This document shows positions 50,181-58,264 of a stretch of DNA of 64,000 nucleotides, one piece after another. The translations under genes and the position numbers were made by a program. Source of the DNA: Ruminococcus sp. (lineage in GTDB: Bacteria > Bacillota > Clostridia > Oscillospirales > Ruminococcaceae); assembly GCA_017462565.1 (NCBI GenBank), contig JAFTQW010000028.1, positions 48,564 through 112,563 of the forward strand. Direction: 5' to 3'. Below the pieces are notes generated by a model, which was not told where the DNA came from, did not search any database, and saw only the letters and a program-made list of their open reading frames with translations. Position 1 is the first letter of the stretch. Each line of letters begins with the position of its first letter.

Positions 50181-50272
50181 AGAATCTGCCTTCAAAAGCA
50201 GAAGGAGAAAATTCACAGCCAGATTTCATTTTATGCAAATGGAGAACAGGATATCTTTTAAAGGCAGATTCT
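50181..50272 (-). repeat. inverted repeat/hairpin in the serpin leader
   Basis: AGAATCTGCCTTCAAAAG (50181-50198) pairs with CTTTTAAAGGCAGATTCT (50255-50272) with one mismatch, in the serpin 5' leader just before its ribosome site. It could affect translation or messenger stability. Beyond it, 50273-50491 is AT-rich with a TATAAT on the minus strand near 50400 and no gene. Confidence 0.55.
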
Positions 50273-50491
50273 GAAAGCGGTTTTGTGTGTTCATAAAGTT
50301 TAACGTAAAATAGACGGCAGATGTGCGGAAAAAATTGTAAATATTTCGTGAACAAAACTGAGATACTGGTTCAAATTTATGTAACGCTCCGGTATTTTTT
50401 ATTATAAAACGAACATAATAAGAAATAGAAAAGTGCATACAACATTAATATTGCACAAAATCAATATTTCATAGCTGAAAGGACATTAATT

Positions 50492-50926
50492 ATGATAGAA
50501 CAGGACACAATTAAGCTTTTAAGAGAATGTGATGCAGGAATCAAAATGGGAATATCATCCCTTGATGATTCAATGAAATATGTAAAAAATCCGGAACTGA
50601 AAGAAATTCTTGGCAACAGTGCAAAAGAGCATACCAAAATTAAACATGATATGCAGAATCTTCTTGATCGCTACCATGATGACGGAAAAGAACCGCCTGC
50701 TATGGCAAAGGGAATGGAGTGGCTCAAGACAAACGTCAAGCTTGCGGTTGAAGCTTCGGATAACGCAGTAGCAGCTTTTATTACAGACGGATGCAATATG
50801 GGAATAAAATCGCTGTCACGCTATATGAATCAGTATAAGGCGGCCGATGAAAAATCTAAAAATATATCAAAAAAGCTTATAAATATTGAAGAAAAACTTG
50901 CTTTTGATATACGGCAGTTTCTTTAA
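50492..50926 (+). CDS. four-helix-bundle protein, DUF2383-like
   Basis: 144 residues, all helical. ECDAGIKMGISSLDDSM, LGNSAKEHTKIKHDMQNLL and DGCNMGIKSLSRYMNQYKAA recur with the spacing of ferritin-like DUF2383/PA2169-type bundles. Glu and His residues in the helices could bind metal but no complete diiron set is certain. AAAGGAC precedes the ATG. It is followed 230 bp later by an Hsp20 gene, so a stress role is plausible. Confidence 0.65.
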   Translation: MIEQDTIKLLRECDAGIKMGISSLDDSMKYVKNPELKEILGNSAKEHTKIKHDMQNLLDRYHDDGKEPPAMAKGMEWLKTNVKLAVEASDNAVAAFITDGCNMGIKSLSRYMNQYKAADEKSKNISKKLINIEEKLAFDIRQFL

Positions 50927-51158
50927 AAAGTGTTCCTATTAAAATAGAATTAACGTAATATGAGCAAACTTTGCTGCTATTTTTACGGAGCACAGTAAAA
51001 TGTGCTCCACTTTCTGATTTTTCTGCATAATATATTATATAGAACTTTTTATTCTATAGTGAATTTATTTATGATATCCGGAAACACTTATATTATGGCG
51101 TATCACCTTTTCACATTTTAAAGAAATTTAATTTTAAGTACGCCTGAGGAGGATTTTT

Positions 51159-51578
51159 ATGTTTGGATTAATGCCGTTTGAAAGAAACGATATCTGGAAC
51201 CCATTCAGAGATTTTGAAAAGGATTTTTTCAAGGGCTTTGGAACTGTAAGCCATTGCCGTACCGACATCAAAGATGAGGGAGATAAATATCTGCTTGAAT
51301 GCGAAATGCCCGGTTTGGATAAAGATGATATAAAAATAGATATCAGTGGAAATACGCTTAATTTATGTGCAGAGCGTAAAGCTGAAAATGATGAAAAGAA
51401 CAGCAGCGGAGAGTATATCAGAAGAGAAAGAAATTACAGCTCATATTGCAGAAGCTTTGATATATCAAATATTGATGAAAATTCTATTGGGGCTGAGTAT
51501 ACGAACGGAATCCTGAAATTATCATTGCCTAAAAAAGAAAAGGAACAGCCCCAAAGCAAAAGAATTGAAATAAAATAA
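51159..51578 (+). CDS. Hsp20/alpha-crystallin small heat-shock protein
   Basis: 139 residues. The N-terminal arm starts FGLMPFERNDIWNPFRDFEKDFF. The alpha-crystallin domain (about 35-128) contains DIKDEGDKYLLECEMPG and AEYTNGILKLSLPKKE, the conserved GxLxxxxPK end. This ATP-independent chaperone binds unfolding proteins. GAGGAGG is 9 nt before the ATG. No CIRCE element was seen upstream. Confidence 0.95.
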   Translation: MFGLMPFERNDIWNPFRDFEKDFFKGFGTVSHCRTDIKDEGDKYLLECEMPGLDKDDIKIDISGNTLNLCAERKAENDEKNSSGEYIRRERNYSSYCRSFDISNIDENSIGAEYTNGILKLSLPKKEKEQPQSKRIEIK

Positions 51579-51580
51579 TC

Positions 51581-51615
51581 AAAAGGAGTACAGTTTTTTT
51601 GAACTGTACTCCTTT
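51581..51615 (+). terminator. terminator of the Hsp20 gene
   Basis: A 15-bp perfect stem (AAAAGGAGTACAGTT with AACTGTACTCCTTTT). Confidence 0.9.
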
Positions 51616-51670
51616 TCAAATTCATGAAAATAAATTTAAGCCCGTCCGAAATGTAAAATGTTTGGGATAA

Positions 51671-51756
51671 GAGCCTGTTCAGTATCTCACTGCACACGCC
51701 TTTTTCGGCAAAATTATGCTCGAAAATCTGCTTACACTGAGCTGCTAAACAGGCTC
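51671..51756. repeat. short copy of the palindromic interspersed repeat
   Basis: Ends GAGCCTGTT and AACAGGCTC. The interior, read on the minus strand, is GCAGATTTTCGAGCATAATT followed by TTGCCGAAAA, matching the left arm of the element at 29170-29331. At about 86 bp it is a deleted form. Confidence 0.65.
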
Positions 51757-51781
51757 TGAGATTTAAGGCAGTATAGCACCT

Positions 51782-53989
51782 TTAAATCATTTTTCTGTAT
51801 GTATTTGGACTTATTCCGGTGATCTGACGAAACTGCCGCAGAAAATATTTATCGTCCTCATACCCGCATTTCACAGCAATTGAATAAAGACTCAGCGAGG
51901 TAGTCATAAGCAAATATTTGGCCAGAGCAATTTTAGCGAGAATTAAGTCTTTATGGAAGCTTATTTCAAAAATATTTTTATATGCGGCACGAAAATGACC
52001 GCTGCTAAGACCGAATTCTTTGCAGACATTCTGCGCATTCCATGTTTTTTCCGGATTTTTATACATAGCTGTTCTTACTGAAATATATTTATTATAACCT
52101 GTAATATTCTTTTTTTCGGAAATAAAAGCGGATTTTTTATTTATTTCAACAGAAAGCGATAATAAAAGCTCTTTCGGAGAACAGTTTTCTACCGGAGCAA
52201 CTATTCCGGCAGATACAATAGTGTCTATTTTACGTTCTTTGCTATATTCAGGTGAGTGAGATATAAGAATCTTTATCCTATCTGCTATCAAGTCAGAGAA
52301 ATTGTCTGAAAGATCGCCGATAAATGCTGCAACGAAAGTTTTATCCGAAAGCTTAGCGCTGAAAGAACCGCTGTCAACAGTAAGTTTTTTCAGACATTCT
52401 GCAATTTCAATATTAATTTTTACTGATGTCTTTTTTTCATCTATGCGGCTGTCATCAAAAAAAAGACTTGTTTTTATCATAACCATACATATTTTATTGC
52501 TACTTGCTGAATTGTTCAAGACATTGTCCAATTCACTGAAAAGTCCGCTGCGATTATAAAGACCCGTGGCTGTATCATGAAATTCTGATAGATTATTATA
52601 TGTTAAAAGTGTATTGATGTCATTTTTTACTTTAAGCATATTAAGAGCATTTACAGCAGCGTGTATCCAGTCTATATAAATAGAATCTAAAGTGTCTGGT
52701 GTTGTATATTGAAAAATAAAATAACCGATTTCAATTCCGGCAGAAAAAATAGGAATAAAATAAATGAAAAGATCATTGCCTGCTCCATAAAGTTTCTCTG
52801 GAAAAAGCATATGACGCTTAAAAAAGTGCGGATTTGAATCGGAATACTCCGGACTGATTATTCTGTAGAAAATCATGATCTCATCATTAGTATTTACATT
52901 AAGATTTGTTTTTTCATTCAGACTGCACCAATTTTCGTAAAGGCATAGATAAATTCCGGCTATGTTTCTTATAAGGTAGGCAAAATCCTGAAGAACTCTT
53001 ATATAATCGTTTATTGATCGGCATATAGTTAACTGCTGTTCAAAATTTCCGCAGAAATTCAAATTAGTATAATACTGAACATTTCGCATATTATTAAGTT
53101 CTGTTCTGAGGTAATCTCTGTCTATCTTGCATGAGCAGGTATTTCCGCAGATCATACATCCTTTAAGAGATATTTCTTCTTCCGGTAAACCTGTTATCAT
53201 ACTGTAAAGGATACTTACAGCTTTTGCTCCGATAGCTTCTCTGTTCCGGCGGTAAGTTGTAAGAATCGGAGTATGATAGAAACGTTCGCCGACATATTCA
53301 TAACTTATAACAGTTACATCGTCAGGGACTATGATGTCATTTTCAAAAAAGGTATCAATAATACCATATGCCATATAATCGTTTGCACATACTATAGCCT
53401 GTGGAAGCTTTCTTTTTCCACTAATATATTCCATAGCGAGCTTTTCTCCGGAATCATTCCAGAAATTGCCGAAAATAATATTTTTCTCACTGAAAGGAAT
53501 ATTTTTTTCTTCAAAAACATCACAAATTCCAGCCGCTCTCTCGTGAGAAGTTTCAACATTCTCAAAACCGGTAAGAATATCAATGTCTGTAAAGCCATGA
53601 ACATCAATAAGATGGTGGGCGATATCCCGAAAATCTGAACGAACATCATTATTAATACATTTAAGGCCATTCAAAACAACTCCCGTAACAACAACAGGGA
53701 TATTTCTATTGCAAATTTTATTATAAATACGCATTTGGAGTTCTTGATTTATTATAGATTCAGCTGTGAGAATAAGTCCGTCAAGACGTTCAGATTCGAT
53801 AAGGTCATATATTTTATTTTCAACTTCAACATTGGCATGATATTCGTTAAAATTATAAATGTTTGAGAAAACGGCGACATGAATATTATATTTTTCTGCC
53901 TGTGAAAAAATACCGGCAAGAATTTTGTGCTGTTCCGATGCTGAAACTCTTGCCGTAATGATACCGATAAATAATTTGTCGTTTAGCAT
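51782..53989 (-). CDS. AraC-family regulator with periplasmic-binding-like sensor domain
   Basis: 735 residues. The N-terminal half (1-290) is a LacI/periplasmic-binding-protein fold: GIITARVSASEQHKILAGIF, DGLILTAESI and VCANDYMAYGIIDTFFEN, as in sugar-responsive regulators. A middle region (about 295-470) is helical and GAF-like. GLYNRSGLFSELDNVL to about 600 resembles a degenerate GGDEF domain without the active GGDEF residues. The C-terminal AraC domain (635-735) has two helix-turn-helices and ends GISPNTYRKMI. It is divergent from the GH10-GH43 gene, 184 bp away. Likely a xylan-oligosaccharide-responsive regulator of both enzyme genes. Confidence 0.9.
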   Translation of the reverse strand: MLNDKLFIGIITARVSASEQHKILAGIFSQAEKYNIHVAVFSNIYNFNEYHANVEVENKIYDLIESERLDGLILTAESIINQELQMRIYNKICNRNIPVVVTGVVLNGLKCINNDVRSDFRDIAHHLIDVHGFTDIDILTGFENVETSHERAAGICDVFEEKNIPFSEKNIIFGNFWNDSGEKLAMEYISGKRKLPQAIVCANDYMAYGIIDTFFENDIIVPDDVTVISYEYVGERFYHTPILTTYRRNREAIGAKAVSILYSMITGLPEEEISLKGCMICGNTCSCKIDRDYLRTELNNMRNVQYYTNLNFCGNFEQQLTICRSINDYIRVLQDFAYLIRNIAGIYLCLYENWCSLNEKTNLNVNTNDEIMIFYRIISPEYSDSNPHFFKRHMLFPEKLYGAGNDLFIYFIPIFSAGIEIGYFIFQYTTPDTLDSIYIDWIHAAVNALNMLKVKNDINTLLTYNNLSEFHDTATGLYNRSGLFSELDNVLNNSASSNKICMVMIKTSLFFDDSRIDEKKTSVKINIEIAECLKKLTVDSGSFSAKLSDKTFVAAFIGDLSDNFSDLIADRIKILISHSPEYSKERKIDTIVSAGIVAPVENCSPKELLLSLSVEINKKSAFISEKKNITGYNKYISVRTAMYKNPEKTWNAQNVCKEFGLSSGHFRAAYKNIFEISFHKDLILAKIALAKYLLMTTSLSLYSIAVKCGYEDDKYFLRQFRQITGISPNTYRKMI

Positions 53990-54023
53990 TTCCTAACACC
54001 TCTTACCAAAGTTTATTTATATA

Positions 54024-54052
54024 ATTATATCATTATTTAATAAAAAAGTCAA
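54024..54052 (-). promoter_or_regulatory. promoter of the AraC-type regulator
   Basis: Minus-strand TTGACT (54052-54047), 17-nt spacer, TATAAT (54029-54024). Confidence 0.75.
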
Positions 54053-54076
54053 TAAAAACCTGCATTTTTTACACTG

Positions 54077-54122
54077 AATCTGCAAATTGTGGGTTGTGAA
54101 TAAAATATGAATGATGTATAAT
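54077..54122 (+). promoter_or_regulatory. xylan-box promoter of the GH10-GH43 gene
   Basis: The box AATCTGCAAATTGTGGG (54077-54093) directly abuts a TTGTGA -35 (54094-54099); TATAAT lies at 54117-54122 after 17 nt. The same arrangement occurs at 58184-58229 (15 of 17 box positions identical). Position next to -35 suits an AraC-type activator. Confidence 0.7.
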
Positions 54123-54173
54123 ATAAACAAAGAATGACGAGACAAAAATAATTCTTAAAGGGAGTTGATACTA

Positions 54174-57100
54174 TTGAATATGAAAAAAATTTATGCTGCT
54201 ATGACGGCTTCAGCCTGTATGATAGGTTCTATTGCCGTTATGCCGCAGCTTATTATGCCGGTATCAGCAGTTGATGTTGTTTACGATAGTTTTGAGGCGA
54301 ACTACGACGGATGGCATGGAAATTCTGATACTGTTCAGCTTATAGCTGAAAACGGAGCAGGCTACAGCTCATCAAGAGGAATGAACGTTACAGGACGTTT
54401 ATCCAAAGATGACGGAGCTTCATCATCAAAGGGATTATATCTCAACGGCGGAGTTAAATACAATTACAGCATTCGGGTTTATAGTGAAACAGATGAAAAA
54501 TTCAATCTGACGCTTCTTTGCGTTGACGAAAATACCGGAGAGCAAACTGAAAAGAAACTGGTTTCCAAAAAGACAAAAGCAGGGGAGTGGACTGAACTTT
54601 CGGCAGAATATACAGCCCCCGAAAACAGTTATGAATTCATGCTGACCATAACTACCGACAGTACCAATGATTTCAGCTTTGATAATGTTAAAATAACTTC
54701 TGAAAAGAGCGGAAGTGCTGCTTATGCGGCAAGCTCACAAAAAGGTCTTAAAGATGAGTTTGCAGATTATTTCAGAGTTGGAAATATTCTCAACAGCGGA
54801 ACTGTTAGAAACTCTGCAATAACTGCGAATATGATAAAAGATTTCAACAGTATCGAATGTGAAAATGAAATGAAACCTGACGCAACTCTTGTACAATCTC
54901 AATGCAGCGGTACAAACATCGGAGTTTCTCTTAATAATGCGTCAGCTATTATGGACTTCTGTGTAAAAAATAACATTGCAATGAGAGGACATACTTTCGT
55001 TTGGCACAGTCAGACTCCAGTTTGGTTCTTTAAAGAGAATTTTAACGCTAACGGAAACTGGGTTTCATCATCTGTAATGGATCAGAGAATGGAAAGCTAT
55101 ATAAAAAATATGTTTGCTGCCATAAAGCAGCAGTATCCTGATCTGAATCTTTATGCTTATGATGTTGCCAACGAATGTATCAGTGACGATTCAAACAGAA
55201 CCGCTAATTTCGGAGGAGCAAGAGAGCCGGGCGATAATAATGCCGAGGGCGGCAAGTCCGGCTGGGTTCAGGTTTACGGAAATAACAGTTTTGTAGAAAA
55301 AGCTTTTACTTATGCAAGAAAATACGCTCCGGAAGGATGCGATCTTTATTACAACGACTATAATGAATACTGGGATCATAAAAGGGATGCTATCTACAAT
55401 ATGTGTAAGTCTCTTTATGAAAAAGGACTTCTGGACGGAGTCGGAATGCAGTCCCACGTTCCGGCTAATGCTACCGGATTTGCCGGAACAGACTCTTATC
55501 TTGCTGCAATGGACAAATATTTGTCTATCGGATGTGATGTTCAGGTAACAGAACTGGATATATCTCTTGAAAGCGGAAAGTATTCGCTTCAGGAACAGGC
55601 GGATAAATACAAGGCAATTTTCCAACACGCTATGGAATGGAATAAAAATCCAAAATCAGACGGACGTGTAACGCTTGTCGCTGTCTGGGGTCCGAATGAT
55701 GCTAATTCATGGCTTAAAGCAGGAAGCGATGCGCTTCTTTATGATTCAAATAACCAGCCTAAGATTGCATACAACACGCTCACCTCTATGATACCGCAGT
55801 CTGAGTGGGGCGACGGAAGCAACTATCAGGGAGGAGAAACTAAACCGATAGAACCTAATGAATACGGTTGGTTCTTCAACGACGGTTTTGAGGGAGATAC
55901 TTGCAGCTGGAATGCTCGTGGAGCTGCTGAAATAATGACAAGCGGCAGAACTTCTTATGTCGGAAGTGAAGCGCTTCTTGTTCAGAACAGAACTTCTGCA
56001 TGGAATGGCACGGCTAAAAACCTTAACCCAAGAGCTTTTGTTCCGGGGGAAGAATTCAGCTTTAGTGTAAATGTGAAATATTTTGACGGTGACGAAACAG
56101 ATACATTCTATCTTAAATTACAATATATAGGTTCAGACGGCGAAACTCACTATGATACTATTGCCGAGGGAACTGCTCCTAAGGGAGAATGGTTACAGCT
56201 TGCAAATACAAATTATCTTATTCCTGCTGACGCTTCCGATATGCAGATCTATGTTGAAACTGCCGATTCAACAAATAATTTCTATATTGATGAAGCTATA
56301 GGTGCAGTAGGAGGAACAAGCATACTTGGAGCAGGACAGCCGTCAGTAAGAAAGCTTATTCTCGGTGATACAGATTTTGACGGTGAAATTACTGCTTTCG
56401 ATATGGTTATTGCACGCAGATGTCTGCTTGGTCAGATTGACGATTCACTTACAAAAAAAGCTGCTGATGTTGACCAAAGCGGAAAAGTTGAAGTAAACGA
56501 TGTTGTTCTTCTTCAGCAATATATTCTCGGAATTATCAAGGAGTTCCCTGTTGCTGAAAAGTTTGTTGATACAGCAGCTATGGAGGCAATTTTCAAGAAT
56601 GTAAACGTTGCTTCAAGTTACAAAAAAGACGGGGAAGGAAATCCTCTTTATACTCAGCGATTCGGAGCAGATCCCGGAGTAATGGAATATAACGGCAGAG
56701 TTTATGTTTACATGACAAACGATGTAATTGAATACGACAGCAACGGTCAGGTAACAGAAAATACATACGCTCAGGTAAATAAAATTAATTGCATTTCATC
56801 GGATGATATGGTAAACTGGACCGATCACGGTGCAATTGAAGTTGCAGGAACTAACGGTGCAGCAAAATGGGCGTCGCTTTCATGGGCGCCATGTGCGGCT
56901 CATAAAACTATCAACGGAAAAGAGAAATTTTTCCTTTACTTCTGTAACGGAGGCAACGGTGTGTGCGTTCTTACTGCGGATTCTCCTACAGGTCCGTGGA
57001 GCGATCCTCTTGGTCATGAACTTGTAACAAGAGCTGTTCCGAACTGCGGTAATATACCATGGCTTTTCGATCCGGCTGTATTTGTTGACGATGATGGAAC

Positions 57101-57977
57101 AGGTTATCTCTGTTTCGGAGGCGGCGTACCGGATGGACAGCAGGCTATGCCGTCTACAACAAGAGTTGTTAAGCTTGGCGCTGATATGATAAGTCTTGAC
57201 GGAACTCCTATAACTATTGATGCTCCATATGTTTTCGAAGATTCCGGTATTAATAAGATCGGCAACAAATATTACTACACATATTGTTCAAACTGGAATA
57301 CAGGTGGAAACCAGTATGGTCTTTCAAGCGCAGGCATTCAGTATATGGTTGCGGATAACCCTCTCGGACCTTATACATATGGCGGTGAACTCTTCAAGAA
57401 TCAGGGCAATTTTTTCCCGGGTATGACTGGAAACAATCATCATTCAATTGTCAGCCTGAATAATCAGCTTTACCTTTTCTATCACTCACGTCCTGTTGAA
57501 AAGGCTATGGGAATCGACGGAAATTACAGAAGCCCTCAGGTTGATAAAATAACCATGAACGGCACAAAAATTAATTCTGTAACTGGAACAATGAACGGAA
57601 TCGCACAGCTTAAATCGCTTGATCCTTACAAGAAAATAGAAGCTGAAACTATGTCTAATCAATCTAAGGATATATCTGTAAGCGGTCTTGGAAACACTAC
57701 CGTTAAGGGAACGAAAGGAAGCTGGTTAAAAGTAAGCGGAGCAGATCTTAATAAGGGAACTGACAGCATAACAATAAAAGCAGCAGCGTCTAATGGGGGA
57801 GTTATCAAATTCTGTACAGGTTCACCAACCGGCGATGTTATCGGATATGCAGAGATCGATGCCGGAAGTTCTATGAGCGAAATAACAGTTCCATCGGTTT
57901 CTTCAATAAGCGGAAAAAAAGATATTTATCTTGTTTTCAGTTCAGATATCGAGCTTGATTACTGGTATTTTTCATAA
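54174..57977 (+). CDS. multidomain xylanase/arabinofuranosidase: CBM22-GH10-CBM22-dockerin-GH43-CBM6
   Basis: 1267 residues. The frame opens at TTG 54165; TTG 54174 lies 9 nt after AAGGGAG and is the likely start, with an in-frame ATG at 54180 as alternative. Signal about 1-34; CBM22 36-175; GH10 185-545 with acid/base Glu in DVANECISDD and nucleophile in VTELDIS; second CBM22 560-715; dockerin 722-800 (GDTDFDGEITAFDM, DVDQSGKVEVNDV); GH43 805-1150 with Asp in FGADPGVM and WLFDPAVF and Glu in FEDSGINK; CBM6 from about 1155. It would cut xylan and release arabinose or xylose on the cellulosome. Confidence 0.95.
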   Translation: MNMKKIYAAMTASACMIGSIAVMPQLIMPVSAVDVVYDSFEANYDGWHGNSDTVQLIAENGAGYSSSRGMNVTGRLSKDDGASSSKGLYLNGGVKYNYSIRVYSETDEKFNLTLLCVDENTGEQTEKKLVSKKTKAGEWTELSAEYTAPENSYEFMLTITTDSTNDFSFDNVKITSEKSGSAAYAASSQKGLKDEFADYFRVGNILNSGTVRNSAITANMIKDFNSIECENEMKPDATLVQSQCSGTNIGVSLNNASAIMDFCVKNNIAMRGHTFVWHSQTPVWFFKENFNANGNWVSSSVMDQRMESYIKNMFAAIKQQYPDLNLYAYDVANECISDDSNRTANFGGAREPGDNNAEGGKSGWVQVYGNNSFVEKAFTYARKYAPEGCDLYYNDYNEYWDHKRDAIYNMCKSLYEKGLLDGVGMQSHVPANATGFAGTDSYLAAMDKYLSIGCDVQVTELDISLESGKYSLQEQADKYKAIFQHAMEWNKNPKSDGRVTLVAVWGPNDANSWLKAGSDALLYDSNNQPKIAYNTLTSMIPQSEWGDGSNYQGGETKPIEPNEYGWFFNDGFEGDTCSWNARGAAEIMTSGRTSYVGSEALLVQNRTSAWNGTAKNLNPRAFVPGEEFSFSVNVKYFDGDETDTFYLKLQYIGSDGETHYDTIAEGTAPKGEWLQLANTNYLIPADASDMQIYVETADSTNNFYIDEAIGAVGGTSILGAGQPSVRKLILGDTDFDGEITAFDMVIARRCLLGQIDDSLTKKAADVDQSGKVEVNDVVLLQQYILGIIKEFPVAEKFVDTAAMEAIFKNVNVASSYKKDGEGNPLYTQRFGADPGVMEYNGRVYVYMTNDVIEYDSNGQVTENTYAQVNKINCISSDDMVNWTDHGAIEVAGTNGAAKWASLSWAPCAAHKTINGKEKFFLYFCNGGNGVCVLTADSPTGPWSDPLGHELVTRAVPNCGNIPWLFDPAVFVDDDGTGYLCFGGGVPDGQQAMPSTTRVVKLGADMISLDGTPITIDAPYVFEDSGINKIGNKYYYTYCSNWNTGGNQYGLSSAGIQYMVADNPLGPYTYGGELFKNQGNFFPGMTGNNHHSIVSLNNQLYLFYHSRPVEKAMGIDGNYRSPQVDKITMNGTKINSVTGTMNGIAQLKSLDPYKKIEAETMSNQSKDISVSGLGNTTVKGTKGSWLKVSGADLNKGTDSITIKAAASNGGVIKFCTGSPTGDVIGYAEIDAGSSMSEITVPSVSSISGKKDIYLVFSSDIELDYWYFS

Positions 57978-58118
57978 GTTTGTAATCGTATGCTGTTTTT
58001 AAATCAAATAACAGTATGCGGTCATAAAATAGTTGTAGTTAAGGAATATTTTCTGCACATTAATATTTCTTTACTATATCAATTCCGAACTTTATATGTA
58101 AGGGAAGGACAAATCAGA

Positions 58119-58153
58119 AAAACAGCTGTATTTTGGGTTTACAGCTGTTTTTT
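58119..58153 (+). terminator. terminator after the GH10-GH43 gene
   Basis: An 11-bp stem (AAACAGCTGTA with TACAGCTGTTT), 10-nt loop and a T6 run, 140 bp after the stop and before the next promoter. Confidence 0.75.
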
Positions 58154-58183
58154 CATTTTGAATGTTCTTCATAATATCCACCA

Positions 58184-58229
58184 AATCTGCATATTCTGGG
58201 TTGTAAATAATTTGTGAACATGATATAAT
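58184..58229 (+). promoter_or_regulatory. xylan-box promoter of the GH30-CE1 gene
   Basis: The box AATCTGCATATTCTGGG (58184-58200) directly precedes TTGTAA (58201-58206); TATAAT is at 58224-58229, 17-nt spacer. Geometry identical to the promoter at 54077-54122. Confidence 0.7.
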
Positions 58230-58264
58230 AATTATAGTTTTGAAATTGAAAAAGGAGTGATTTT

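Noticed and set aside
50927-51158. CIRCE or other heat-shock operator before Hsp20
   Set aside because: No TTAGCACTC-N9-GAGTGCTAA-like inverted repeat is present.
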